Shown in pieces: positions 17,693 to 24,482 of a stretch of DNA of 25,710 nucleotides. Location of the stretch: contig SVRU01000038.1 in assembly GCA_015064665.1 (NCBI GenBank), positions 1-25,710 of the forward strand, written 5' to 3'. The DNA is from Oscillospiraceae bacterium. Its GTDB lineage: Bacteria; Bacillota_A; Clostridia; Oscillospirales; CAG-272. How positions within the stretch are numbered: the first letter of the stretch is position 1; each line of letters starts with the position of its first letter. Both the position numbers and the translations under genes were made by a program. Below the pieces are notes generated by a model. The model was not told the origin of the DNA. It did not search any database and saw nothing but the letters and a program-made list of their open reading frames with translations.

Positions 17693-17731
17693 AAAAGAAA
17701 AACACCGCAGATTGCCAAAATCCGCGGTGTT
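17693..17731 (-). terminator. Intrinsic terminator of trpB
   Basis: AACACCGCGGAT and ATCTGCGGTGTT form a 12-position stem with one G-T mispair and a 7-nt loop on the minus strand, followed by TTTCTTTT. It lies about 60 nt past the trpB stop and makes trpB monocistronic. Confidence 0.9.
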
Positions 17732-17792
17732 TATATTTTATGGGCACATTTTTTGTTGAAAAGTTCCAATAGAAATTTTCACCGAAAGTTCA

Positions 17793-19025
17793 TCATTTTT
17801 TAAAAAACTGCTCTCCGCACCCGTATTTTTCATAAACGAAGTCGATATCCTTATCGCCTCTGCCGGAGAGAGAAACGAGTATGGAGCCGGACTTGTTTTG
17901 CTTAGCGTAACGCATGGCGTAAGCCACCGCATGCGAGCTTTCGACGGCAGGTATGATTCCCTCGTAACGCGACAGATAGAAGAACGCCTCCATAGCCTCC
18001 TCGTCGCTCACTACGTCGTAAATAACTCTGCCGCGGTCGCGAAGAAATGCGTGCTCGGGTCCTACACCTGGATAATCGAGTCCGCTTGCGATAGAGTAAA
18101 CAGGGAGAGCCTCGCCCGACTCGTCCTGCAGAAGATAGGTGTCAAAGCCGTGAATTCTGCCTTTGGTGCCGTACTGCATCGTAGCGGCGTGGTCGCCGAC
18201 GGCAGAGCCCCTGCCCAGCGGTTCGATTCCGTATATTTCAACGGGATCCTGAAGAAACGGAGTAAACATTCCGATTGAGTTCGAGCCACCGCCGACGCAC
18301 GCACATATTGCGTCGGGAAGCATACCCGTCATCTCTATAAACTGATCTCTCGCCTCGTAGCCTATAACAGCCTGAAAATCTCTTACCATCTTCGGAAACG
18401 GGTGAGGTCCGAGCGCCGAGCCGATACAATAAATCGCCCTGTCATACTCTTTAAGATAAGCGTCAAACGCCGCGTCAACCGCTTCCTTAAGGGTTTTGAG
18501 TCCTGCCGATACGGGAATAACGTTTGCGCCGAGCATTTTCATGCGTATAACGTTAGGATGCTGTTTTTCGATATCGACCTCGCCCATATAAACGTCGCAC
18601 TCAAGTCCGAAATACGCCGCCGCGGTGGCAATAGCAACACCGTGCTGACCTGCGCCGGTTTCGGCAATAAGCTTCTTTTTTCCCATATACTTGGCAAGAA
18701 GTCCCTCGCCCATGCAGTGATTGAGCTTGTGCGCTCCGGTGTGGTTCAAATCCTCGCGCTTGAGGTATATCTGGCAGTTGCCGAAAATTCTGGAAAGTCT
18801 TTCGCAGTGATAAACCGGCGTAGGCCTTCCCTGAAATTCTTTTCTGATTCTGCGAAGCTCGTTTATAAACTGAGCCGAATGGCATATCGCCTCGTACGCG
18901 TCGTCCGCCTCTTTAAAAGCGGGGACAAGCTCTTCTGGCAGGTATGCTCCGCCGTATTCTCCGAAATATCCGTCCTTACTCGGATACTCTTTCATATAGT
19001 TTTCGTAATCTCTGTATTTATTCAT
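17793..19025 (-). CDS. trpB: Tryptophan synthase beta subunit, standing alone
   Basis: A 410-aa TrpB of normal length that makes L-tryptophan from indole and L-serine with PLP. Seen: [13 protein letters not shown] (21-33), the PLP lysine K100 in [20 protein letters not shown] with the catalytic Glu (E122), the phosphate-binding GGGSNS (245-250), and the C-terminal SGRGDKD. It resembles TrpB1, which normally partners TrpA, with HKLN in place of the usual HKIN. No trpA or other trp gene is nearby; the gene is bounded by a T-box leader and a terminator. It may use TrpA encoded elsewhere or salvage free indole. An AAAGG site lies 8 nt before the ATG. Control by tryptophanyl-tRNA is evident from the leader. 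Confidence 0.95.
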   Translation of the reverse strand: MNKYRDYENYMKEYPSKDGYFGEYGGAYLPEELVPAFKEADDAYEAICHSAQFINELRRIRKEFQGRPTPVYHCERLSRIFGNCQIYLKREDLNHTGAHKLNHCMGEGLLAKYMGKKKLIAETGAGQHGVAIATAAAYFGLECDVYMGEVDIEKQHPNVIRMKMLGANVIPVSAGLKTLKEAVDAAFDAYLKEYDRAIYCIGSALGPHPFPKMVRDFQAVIGYEARDQFIEMTGMLPDAICACVGGGSNSIGMFTPFLQDPVEIYGIEPLGRGSAVGDHAATMQYGTKGRIHGFDTYLLQDESGEALPVYSIASGLDYPGVGPEHAFLRDRGRVIYDVVSDEEAMEAFFYLSRYEGIIPAVESSHAVAYAMRYAKQNKSGSILVSLSGRGDKDIDFVYEKYGCGEQFFKK

Positions 19026-19042
19026 AATATTTGCCTTTCATT

Positions 19043-19099
19043 GCAATTCTTGATTTTTTGTAAACTTAAGTTTTCATTTTAGCTTAAAATCAAGATTGC
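19043..19099 (-). promoter_or_regulatory. Hairpin linking the leader ORF to the trpB translation start
   Basis: The segments at 19099-19086 and 19057-19043 (minus strand) are complementary over 14 bp, a 5-bp GCAAT/ATTGC part and a 9-bp CTTGATTTT/AAAATCAAG part, with one bulged nucleotide. The 5' arm starts at the last base of the leader ORF's Trp codon and covers its final codons and stop. The 3' arm ends about 5 nt before the trpB Shine-Dalgarno (19038-19034). The 28-nt loop contains the palindrome AAACTTAAGTTT. The pairing is seen; the regulatory role is inferred. Confidence 0.5.
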
Positions 19100-19122
19100 C
19101 ATCGTACTCCGCTGTAATACAT
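19090..19122 (-). CDS. Putative 10-aa tryptophan leader peptide of trpB
   Basis: A short ORF encoding MYYSGVRWQS. It has AAGGAG 5 nt before its ATG, a better site than that of trpB itself. It lies between the T-box terminator and trpB, so it is transcribed only when the T-box antiterminates. Codon 8 is TGG (19101-19099), and the following codons and stop form one arm of the downstream hairpin. The layout recalls the Bacillus subtilis anti-TRAP (rtpA) leader, where a T-box is followed by a 10-codon leader peptide with Trp codons. Only one Trp codon is present here, and so short an ORF could be chance, but its site, position and codon placement together are suggestive. Confidence 0.5.
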   Translation of the reverse strand: MYYSGVRWQS

Positions 19123-19161
19123 TTCTTCTCCTTTTCTTAGAGAAAGCCCATTCCGTGTAAC

Positions 19162-19195
19162 AAAAAACCCGAACGCAACGGTAGTTGCGTTCGGG
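19162..19195 (-). terminator. Regulated terminator of the trpB T-box
   Basis: A 12-bp perfect stem, CCCGAACGCAAC and GTTGCGTTCGGG on the minus strand, has a 4-nt loop and is followed by TTTTTTG. Its 5' arm adjoins the T-box antiterminator region, so the two folds exclude each other. Confidence 0.93.
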
Positions 19196-19420
19196 GCGAA
19201 TATCATATCGCGGTGCCACCCGATTCAAAGCATAGCTTCCTCAATGTACTCAATATACACCGTGCGGATAACGGCCGCATTCCGTCGAAGCCTACGCAGC
19301 AAAATTGCCTTCGGTCCGCCCTCGAAAGTCCATTCACAAGATGCACGGACACCGCAATCACACCGTCTGCGGCTCTCTTCGGACCGTTAAATCAAGCTAC
19401 TACTCTTTCTCATAGGTTTG
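19165..19420 (-). ncRNA. T-box riboswitch, tryptophan-specific
   Basis: The leader carries the T-box core GGGTGGCACCGCG (about 19221-19209), a Stem I distal element (GACGGTGTGATTGCGG) and AGAGAG upstream of it. The specifier context GAA-TGG-AC places the UGG codon at 19332-19330. The T-box bulge is TGGC; its variable base C would pair with G73, the discriminator base of bacterial tRNA-Trp, an independent match to the UGG specifier. Uncharged tRNA-Trp should favour the antiterminator and let RNA polymerase proceed to trpB. Confidence 0.93.
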
Positions 19421-19425
19421 TGATG

Positions 19426-19454
19426 ATTATACTACTAACTTTGACGTTTGTCAA
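19426..19454 (-). promoter_or_regulatory. Consensus promoter of the trpB T-box leader
   Basis: TTGACA (19454-19449) and TATAAT (19431-19426) have a 17-nt spacer on the minus strand. The -35 begins only 8 nt past the yifB stop codon, with no terminator between. Confidence 0.9.
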
Positions 19455-19462
19455 GTGATTTT

Positions 19463-21007
19463 TTATCTTTTCCAATATTTTCTGTCAAGGGAACGGTACA
19501 TTATCGCCTCGGCAATATGCTCTGAACGAATCTCTGCCGAGCCGTCAAGGTCAGCAACCGTTCTTGCAACCCTCAGCACTCTGTCGTGTCCTCTCGCGGA
19601 AAGTCCGAGGCTCTCAAAGGCTTCCTTCATAAGCGCCGACGCCTCTTCGTTCGGAACGCAGTACTTATGGAGCAGCTTTACCGGCATATTGGAGTTGAGA
19701 ACGTTCGTATCGTCACCGCCCGCCTCAAGCCTTGCCCTTGCGAACTCACGTGCGCGGTTGACCCTTTCTCTTATCTTTTCCGACGGCTCGCCGGGTGCCG
19801 CCTTGCCCGATATCTCGTCGTAGGATACCGACGGCAATTCGATTTCTATATCTATTCTGTCAAGAAGCGGACCGCTTACGCGCTCAAGATATTTTTTGAT
19901 GGATGCGGGAGCGCAGGTGCACTGCCTTGTCGGGTCGCCGAAAAATCCGCACTTACAGGGGTTCATCGCGCAGACCAACATAAAGGTAGAGGGATAGGTC
20001 ACGGTTGCCGTGGCTCTCGTAACCGTTACGACACCGTCCTCAAGCGGCTGACGCAAGGATTCGCTTACCGATTTCGGAAATTCGGGAAGCTCATCAAGAA
20101 ACAATACTCCGTTATGAGCCAACGAGATCTCACCCGGCTTCGGCGTTGCGCCGCCGCCGACCATTCCGATACGGCTGACGGTATGATGAGGAGATCTGAA
20201 GGGACGCTCGCTTACGAGATTGCTTTTAAGAACCCCCATTATCGAATGTATTTTCGTCGTTTCTACAGCCTCTTGAAAGGTCATATCGGGCAAAATCGTG
20301 GGAAGACGCTTTGCGAGCATGGACTTACCCGCGCCGGGAGAGCCTATCATAAGTATATTATGTCCGCCTGCAGCCGCAACCTCAAGCGCTCTTTTGGCCT
20401 TGTACTGCCCTCTGACCTCTGAAAAATCGAGCGAGGTCATAGATACGCGCTTGCCGAAATCGCTTTTATCGTAGACTACGGGAATAAGCGGTTTGATTCC
20501 CTTTATGTGAGCGACGAGCTCCTTCACGTCCTTCACGCCGTAAACGGTGATTCCGTCAACGACCGACGCCTCGCCGGCATTCTCGGCGGGAACGAAAATC
20601 TCCTTTTTGCCCGAGTCGCGCGCCGAAACCGCCATGGGAAGAACGCCGCCCACCGAGCGAACCTCTCCCGAAAGAGAAAGCTCGCCTATAAGACACTTGT
20701 CCGAAAAATCGTATCCGCGCGGAATAGTTCCGTCGCTTTGAAGAATCGCGGCGAGAATGGCAAGGTCGAACGCCGAGCCTTCCTTCTTAACGTCGGCGGG
20801 CGCGAGATTTATCATTATATCGAGCGCAGGAAACTTAAATCCGCTGTTTTCACAAGCCGATTGCACTCTGTTTTTCGCTTCTTTAACGGCCGCGTCGGGC
20901 AGACCTACAAGGTCAAAGCGCGGAATTCTGTCCCACGCGCTGCATTCGACCGCAACCTCAAAGCCTTCTATTCCGAATATTCCCGAGGAGTAAATTTTTG
21001 AGAGCAT
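19463..21007 (-). CDS. YifB/ComM-family Mg-chelatase-like AAA+ ATPase
   Basis: A 514-aa protein when started at the ATG at 21007. That start has GGAG 7 nt upstream and gives the family's usual MLSKIYSSGIFGIEG opening; a longer open frame back to 21142 adds 45 residues unlike the family. The N-terminal Lon-protease-like S5 domain (about 1-165) includes FDLVGLPDAAVKEAKNRV. The AAA+ domain has Walker A GSPGAGKS (222-229), Walker B VLFLDELPE (301-309) and the cysteine-bearing NPCKCGFFGDP loop. The C-terminal part is the Mg-chelatase-like lid. ComM, the best-studied relative, is a branch-migration helicase aiding integration of DNA taken up by transformation; that role here is only an inference. 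Confidence 0.93.
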   Translation of the reverse strand: MLSKIYSSGIFGIEGFEVAVECSAWDRIPRFDLVGLPDAAVKEAKNRVQSACENSGFKFPALDIMINLAPADVKKEGSAFDLAILAAILQSDGTIPRGYDFSDKCLIGELSLSGEVRSVGGVLPMAVSARDSGKKEIFVPAENAGEASVVDGITVYGVKDVKELVAHIKGIKPLIPVVYDKSDFGKRVSMTSLDFSEVRGQYKAKRALEVAAAGGHNILMIGSPGAGKSMLAKRLPTILPDMTFQEAVETTKIHSIMGVLKSNLVSERPFRSPHHTVSRIGMVGGGATPKPGEISLAHNGVLFLDELPEFPKSVSESLRQPLEDGVVTVTRATATVTYPSTFMLVCAMNPCKCGFFGDPTRQCTCAPASIKKYLERVSGPLLDRIDIEIELPSVSYDEISGKAAPGEPSEKIRERVNRAREFARARLEAGGDDTNVLNSNMPVKLLHKYCVPNEEASALMKEAFESLGLSARGHDRVLRVARTVADLDGSAEIRSEHIAEAIMYRSLDRKYWKR

Positions 21008-21061
21008 TTTGTTTCTCCATAATTGAATAATTAAATCATACAACTTAAGTGATACAATGAA

Positions 21062-21090
21062 ATTATACAACATTTTTCTCAATAAATCAA
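21062..21090 (-). promoter_or_regulatory. Sigma-A promoter of yifB
   Basis: TTGATT (21090-21085) and TATAAT (21067-21062) are 17 nt apart on the minus strand. Its -35 is back to back with the nagA -35, 8 bp away. Confidence 0.75.
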
Positions 21091-21098
21091 TAGCTTTG

Positions 21099-21127
21099 TT
21101 GACTTTGAAAAAGGATTGTGCTATTAT
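21099..21127 (+). promoter_or_regulatory. Sigma-A promoter of nagA-tcdA
   Basis: TTGACT (21099-21104) and TATTAT (21122-21127) are 17 nt apart. AAGGAG (21141-21146) lies 10 nt before the nagA ATG. No NagR/CRE-like palindrome was evident between promoter and gene. Confidence 0.75.
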
Positions 21128-21156
21128 AAAAGCAGAATTCAAGGAGCAACGTTGTT

Positions 21157-22215
21157 ATGGAAAAAATATTAAAAAACGTCAAACTGCACGGTGAGATTAC
21201 CGATATTACGGTCGAATCGGGAAAAATCACGGCTATCGGTAAAACAGAAAAAAGGGGCGTAGACTTTAAAGGTAATAAAATATACCCCGGCCTTATCGAT
21301 ATACATATCCACGGCTGCATCGGTTACGATACAATGGAGGGCGGTCTTGCGGAGATGTCGGAGTGGCTTCTTAAAAACGGAACGACGACCTGGTATCCCA
21401 CGACGATGTCAATGAGCGAAGAGGATATCGTAAGGGCAACGAGCGCCGATATAAATTTCCGCCGCGGAGCAAGCATTCCGGGATTTCATCTCGAAGGGCC
21501 ATTCATTAACAAGAAATGCAAAGGCGCTATGAATGAAAAATACATCATACCGCCGTCAAAAGAACTTTTTGACAAATGTCCGAACGCAAAAAGAATTACC
21601 CTTGCGCCCGAGGTCGAGGGCTGCATTGACTTCATAAAGAATTGCACGGCGCAGGTGTCGGTCGGTCACACCGAAGCCGATTATCAGACGGTATCCGATG
21701 CGTTTTCGGCAGGTGCCACCAGCCTTACGCACACCTATAACGTTATGCCCGGGATTCACCACAGAGCACCCGGCCCCATAGGCGCGGGCAGTGACAGCAA
21801 AGGGGTTTTTGCCGAGCTTATCTGCGACGGCGTTCATATACACCCTTCTGCCGTCAGAATGCTCGTGAAGATATACGGCACCGACCGCGTAATACTCGTA
21901 AGCGACGCGATGCGTGCCGCAGGTCTGTCGGACGGTGAATACGAGTTTGGCGGACAGACTATGACGGTTAAGGATTCGGTTGCAAGAACCGAGGGTGGAA
22001 ATCTCGCAGGCTCTACCGCTACTCTTTTCTTCTGCGTTAAACAGGCTGTAAATTTCGGAATTCCCGAAGCCGAAGCCGTTAAAATGGCGACCGAAAATCC
22101 CGCAAGGCTTATGAAGCTAAATAAGGGCAGAATCGAGGTCGGATACGACGCGGACTTCATTATAGTAGATGACGAATTCAATCTTATAACAGCCATCGCA
22201 AGAGGTGAATTTTAG
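21157..22215 (+). CDS. nagA: N-acetylglucosamine-6-phosphate deacetylase
   Basis: A 352-aa amidohydrolase, slightly short for the 370-390 aa family. It removes the acetyl group from GlcNAc-6-phosphate to give glucosamine-6-phosphate, feeding amino-sugar catabolism and cell-wall recycling. Metal and catalytic residues seen: H50 and H52 in DIHIHG, E113 in HLEGPF, H171 in VGHTEA, H192 in THTYNVM (often THLFNAM), H227 in DGVHIHP and the catalytic D250 in LVSDAM. The C-terminal GRIEVGYDADFIIVD strand completes the small beta domain. It is followed 18 nt later by tcdA; no nagB or PTS gene is adjacent. Confidence 0.95.
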   Translation: MEKILKNVKLHGEITDITVESGKITAIGKTEKRGVDFKGNKIYPGLIDIHIHGCIGYDTMEGGLAEMSEWLLKNGTTTWYPTTMSMSEEDIVRATSADINFRRGASIPGFHLEGPFINKKCKGAMNEKYIIPPSKELFDKCPNAKRITLAPEVEGCIDFIKNCTAQVSVGHTEADYQTVSDAFSAGATSLTHTYNVMPGIHHRAPGPIGAGSDSKGVFAELICDGVHIHPSAVRMLVKIYGTDRVILVSDAMRAAGLSDGEYEFGGQTMTVKDSVARTEGGNLAGSTATLFFCVKQAVNFGIPEAEAVKMATENPARLMKLNKGRIEVGYDADFIIVDDEFNLITAIARGEF

Positions 22216-22233
22216 TAAATAAAGGTTTACATT

Positions 22234-22944
22234 ATGGACGAAAGATTTTCAAGAAGTGCCCTTCTTTTAGGTGACACGGGTATGAACAGACTTCAAAAAT
22301 CGCGGGTTGCCGTTTTCGGTGTCGGCGGTGTCGGAGGTCACGCTGCGGAGGCGCTTGCACGCGCAGGCGTCGGCAAAATCGACCTTATAGACGCCGACAC
22401 GGTATCCGTGTCAAATTTAAACCGCCAGATAGTTGCCCTTGATAGCACCGTTGGGAGACCGAAGGTCGATGTCATGAAGGAAAGAATACTCGATATAAAC
22501 CCCAAGTGCGAGGTGTGCACGTTCGAGATGTTCTACGAAGAGGATACCGCAGACAAATTAGACGTTTCGCAATACACCTATATAATCGATGCAATAGACA
22601 CCGTGAAAAGCAAGCTTCTTTTAATAGAAAAAGCAAAAGCCGCCGGTGTGAATATTATTTCTTCGATGGGTGCCGGTAACAAGCTTGATCCGACGGCATT
22701 TGAGGTGAACGATATTTACAAAACCTCGGTATGCCCTCTTGCAAGGGTAATGAGAAGCGAGCTCAGGCGCCGCAAAATCGACTCGCTTAAGGTCGTTTAC
22801 TCTAAAGAGGAGCCGATCTGTGCCGTTGCGGAGGACGGTAATAAATCAAGACACGCCCCCGGAAGCGTCTCTTTTGTTCCCTCGGTTGTCGGTCTTATTA
22901 TCGGCGGAGAGGTAATAAAGGATATTGCCTTGAAAAATATTTGA
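22234..22944 (+). CDS. tcdA: tRNA threonylcarbamoyladenosine dehydratase (TcdA/CsdL family)
   Basis: A 236-aa E1-like (ThiF/MoeB fold) protein. TcdA uses ATP to cyclise t6A at position 37 of ANN-decoding tRNAs into ct6A. Seen: the opening ERFSRSALLLGDTGMNRL, typical of TcdA, the nucleotide-binding GVGGVGG (29-35), the LIDADTVSVSNLNRQ motif with the catalytic-loop Arg, the DAIDTVKSK segment, and a late GSVSFVPSVVGLIIGGEV helix. It lacks a ThiS- or MoaD-type partner gene, and the full TcdA-like N- and C-termini favour this over MoeB or ThiF. It shares the nagA transcript (18-nt gap, AAAGG site). Confidence 0.92.
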   Translation: MDERFSRSALLLGDTGMNRLQKSRVAVFGVGGVGGHAAEALARAGVGKIDLIDADTVSVSNLNRQIVALDSTVGRPKVDVMKERILDINPKCEVCTFEMFYEEDTADKLDVSQYTYIIDAIDTVKSKLLLIEKAKAAGVNIISSMGAGNKLDPTAFEVNDIYKTSVCPLARVMRSELRRRKIDSLKVVYSKEEPICAVAEDGNKSRHAPGSVSFVPSVVGLIIGGEVIKDIALKNI

Positions 22945-22973
22945 ATTTGCCTTTAAAATATTTATTTTTTCTG

Positions 22974-23002
22974 TTGACAAACGTATATTTTAGTTGTATA
23001 AT
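22974..23002 (+). promoter_or_regulatory. Consensus sigma-A promoter of the antiporter gene
   Basis: A perfect TTGACA (22974-22979), a 17-nt spacer and a perfect TATAAT (22997-23002) start about 30 nt past the tcdA stop, leaving a leader of roughly 80 nt. Confidence 0.92.
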
Positions 23003-23025
23003 CATATGCGGTTTTCATAAAATTA

Positions 23026-23052
23026 AAAGCCTTGGTTTTCTTCCAGGGCTTT
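23026..23052 (+). promoter_or_regulatory. Leader hairpin before the antiporter gene (weak terminator or attenuator)
   Basis: AAAGCCTTGG (23026-23035) pairs with CCAGGGCTTT (23043-23052), ten pairs with one G-U and a 7-nt loop. The tail TTTCATTCTT is only partly U-rich. It lies inside the transcript of the downstream gene. It may stop nagA-tcdA transcription, attenuate the antiporter, or protect the mRNA 5' end. Confidence 0.5.
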
Positions 23053-23088
23053 CATTCTTGCAAATTTTACTGTTTGAGGTGCACAAAA

Positions 23089-24369
23089 ATGCAAATTCTT
23101 TTAAGCCTTTCGATTGCTCTGCTCGCAGGACTTATGCTGTCGCGCGCGGCAAAATTACTTAATCTCCCCGCCGTTACAGCGTATCTCGTTGCGGGAATTC
23201 TCATCGGTCCGTTTTTGCTTGGAGGACTTGACATTCCCCATATGCCGACGCTCGGCTTTTCAAGCCTTGACATATCAAGCGAGAAATATTCGCTTCTCTC
23301 AAGCGTTGCTCTCGGATTTATCGCTTTTTCAATAGGCAACGAGTTCAGAATTCCTCAGCTCAAAAAAATCGGAAAACAAGCTGCAGTCATCGGTGTTTTT
23401 CAGGCACTCGTTACAACGGCAGTCGTTGACGCAGCCCTTATAGCTCTTCATTTTGCTATTCCGCACAGACTCTCGCTTTCTGCCGCGATAGTACTGGGTG
23501 CAATAGCGACAGCAACGGCGCCCGCCGCAACTCTTATGGTAGTAAGACAGTATAAGGCAAAGGGTCCGCTCACCGATATCCTTTTACCCGTAGTTGCGCT
23601 TGACGATGCGGTGGGTCTCGTCGTTTTCGCGGCTTCGTTCGGAGTTGCAAAATCGTTAAGTCTTGGCACGGTAAACATTCTCAATATAATTCTTGAACCG
23701 ATTTTGGAGGTCGTCCTCTCTATCGCACTCGGTTTTGTTATGGGTCTTATCTTTACCTTTTTCGAGAGATTTTTCCACTCCCGCTCGAAAAGACTTGCAA
23801 TGTCGGTCACGTTCGTGCTTTTGACCGTTGCTCTTTCGATGCTGAAATTCAATGTTGCCGGAATTCACGTTGCATTCTCTCCCCTGCTCGTCTGCATGAT
23901 GCTCGGAGCGGTATTTTGCAACATCTGCGATTTCTCCGAGGAGCTTATGGACAGAATTGACAGATGGACGGCGCCCCTATTCGTGCTGTTTTTCGTGTTA
24001 AGCGGAGCTGAGCTTGACCTCTCGGTTTTCACAAGCCTTTCAATCGTTGTTGTCGGTATTGTTTACATACTTTCACGCTCTGTCGGAAAATGCACGGGAG
24101 CATACGTCAGCGCAAAATCGGTTAAATGCTCTGAGAATATAGTAAAATATCTCGGCATAACCCTGCTTCCGCAGGCGGGTGTTGCACTTGGAATGGCAAT
24201 ACAGGCAAAAACGCTCGGCGCCGAAGGGCATATCGTTGCAAGCATCACCCTGTTTGCAGTGCTTATATACGAGCTTATCGGTCCGCTTCTCACAAAGATT
24301 GCTCTTACCAAGGCCGGTGACATTAAACCCGAAGGCAAAACAAGCGCAAGAGATGCGGCAAAGCAGTAA
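23089..24369 (+). CDS. CPA2-family cation/proton antiporter (Na_H_Exchanger domain)
   Basis: A 426-aa integral membrane protein when started at the ATG at 23089, which has GAGGTG 7 nt upstream and begins directly with a membrane helix. An upstream in-frame ATG at 23032 adds 19 polar residues inside the leader hairpin and has no good ribosome site. About 12 hydrophobic segments are visible. Family features: LNLPAVTAYLVAGILIGP (25-41), SIGNEFRIPQLKK (81-93) and the paired acidic residues D172-D173 in VALDDAVGLVVF, the ion-binding site of electrogenic CPA2-type exchangers. There is no KTN/RCK or TrkA-C domain, so it is not a full KefB/C. The ion (Na+ or K+) cannot be told. It has its own promoter. 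Confidence 0.88.
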   Translation: MQILLSLSIALLAGLMLSRAAKLLNLPAVTAYLVAGILIGPFLLGGLDIPHMPTLGFSSLDISSEKYSLLSSVALGFIAFSIGNEFRIPQLKKIGKQAAVIGVFQALVTTAVVDAALIALHFAIPHRLSLSAAIVLGAIATATAPAATLMVVRQYKAKGPLTDILLPVVALDDAVGLVVFAASFGVAKSLSLGTVNILNIILEPILEVVLSIALGFVMGLIFTFFERFFHSRSKRLAMSVTFVLLTVALSMLKFNVAGIHVAFSPLLVCMMLGAVFCNICDFSEELMDRIDRWTAPLFVLFFVLSGAELDLSVFTSLSIVVVGIVYILSRSVGKCTGAYVSAKSVKCSENIVKYLGITLLPQAGVALGMAIQAKTLGAEGHIVASITLFAVLIYELIGPLLTKIALTKAGDIKPEGKTSARDAAKQ

Positions 24370-24417
24370 GCTTTAGCTTTCAGACAAAATACTTTCTATG
24401 CCAACTGTCAATCATGT

Positions 24418-24439
24418 GTTTATTTTCGGTTTATTTTCG
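24418..24439 (+). repeat. Tandem 11-bp direct repeat upstream of the acyltransferase gene
   Basis: GTTTATTTTCG occurs twice without interruption (24418-24428 and 24429-24439). One-turn (11-bp) direct repeats directly before a -10 box are typical of binding sites for OmpR/PhoB-family response regulators. Confidence 0.6.
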
Positions 24440-24450
24440 TATTATATACT
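24440..24450 (+). promoter_or_regulatory. Probable -10 region of the acyltransferase gene
   Basis: Overlapping -10 candidates TATTAT (24440-24445) and TATACT (24445-24450) follow the tandem repeat. No acceptable -35 hexamer is present at the right distance, which suggests an activator-dependent promoter. Confidence 0.45.
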
Positions 24451-24482
24451 AAATATAACCGTTAAACCGAGGAGAACATATT

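Noticed and set aside
19018..19041. A tiny overlapping ORF (MKGKYYE) whose ATG precedes the trpB start.
   Set aside because: Its start lacks a Shine-Dalgarno at a usable distance and its frame simply crosses the trpB AAAGG site, so it is probably chance.
21008..21142. N-terminal extension of the yifB frame (45 codons).
   Set aside because: It overlaps both divergent promoters, its residues do not match the family, and the ATG at 21007 has a good ribosome binding site and the standard N-terminus.
22974..22984. The 11-mer TTGACAAACGT shared by the antiporter and trpB promoters.
   Set aside because: It is mostly the -35 consensus plus a common A-rich spacer start; the tRNA promoter shares part of it too, so there is no evidence of a shared operator.
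23032..23088. N-terminal extension of the antiporter frame (19 codons).
   Set aside because: It begins inside the leader hairpin without a Shine-Dalgarno and adds polar, Cys-rich residues before the first membrane helix.
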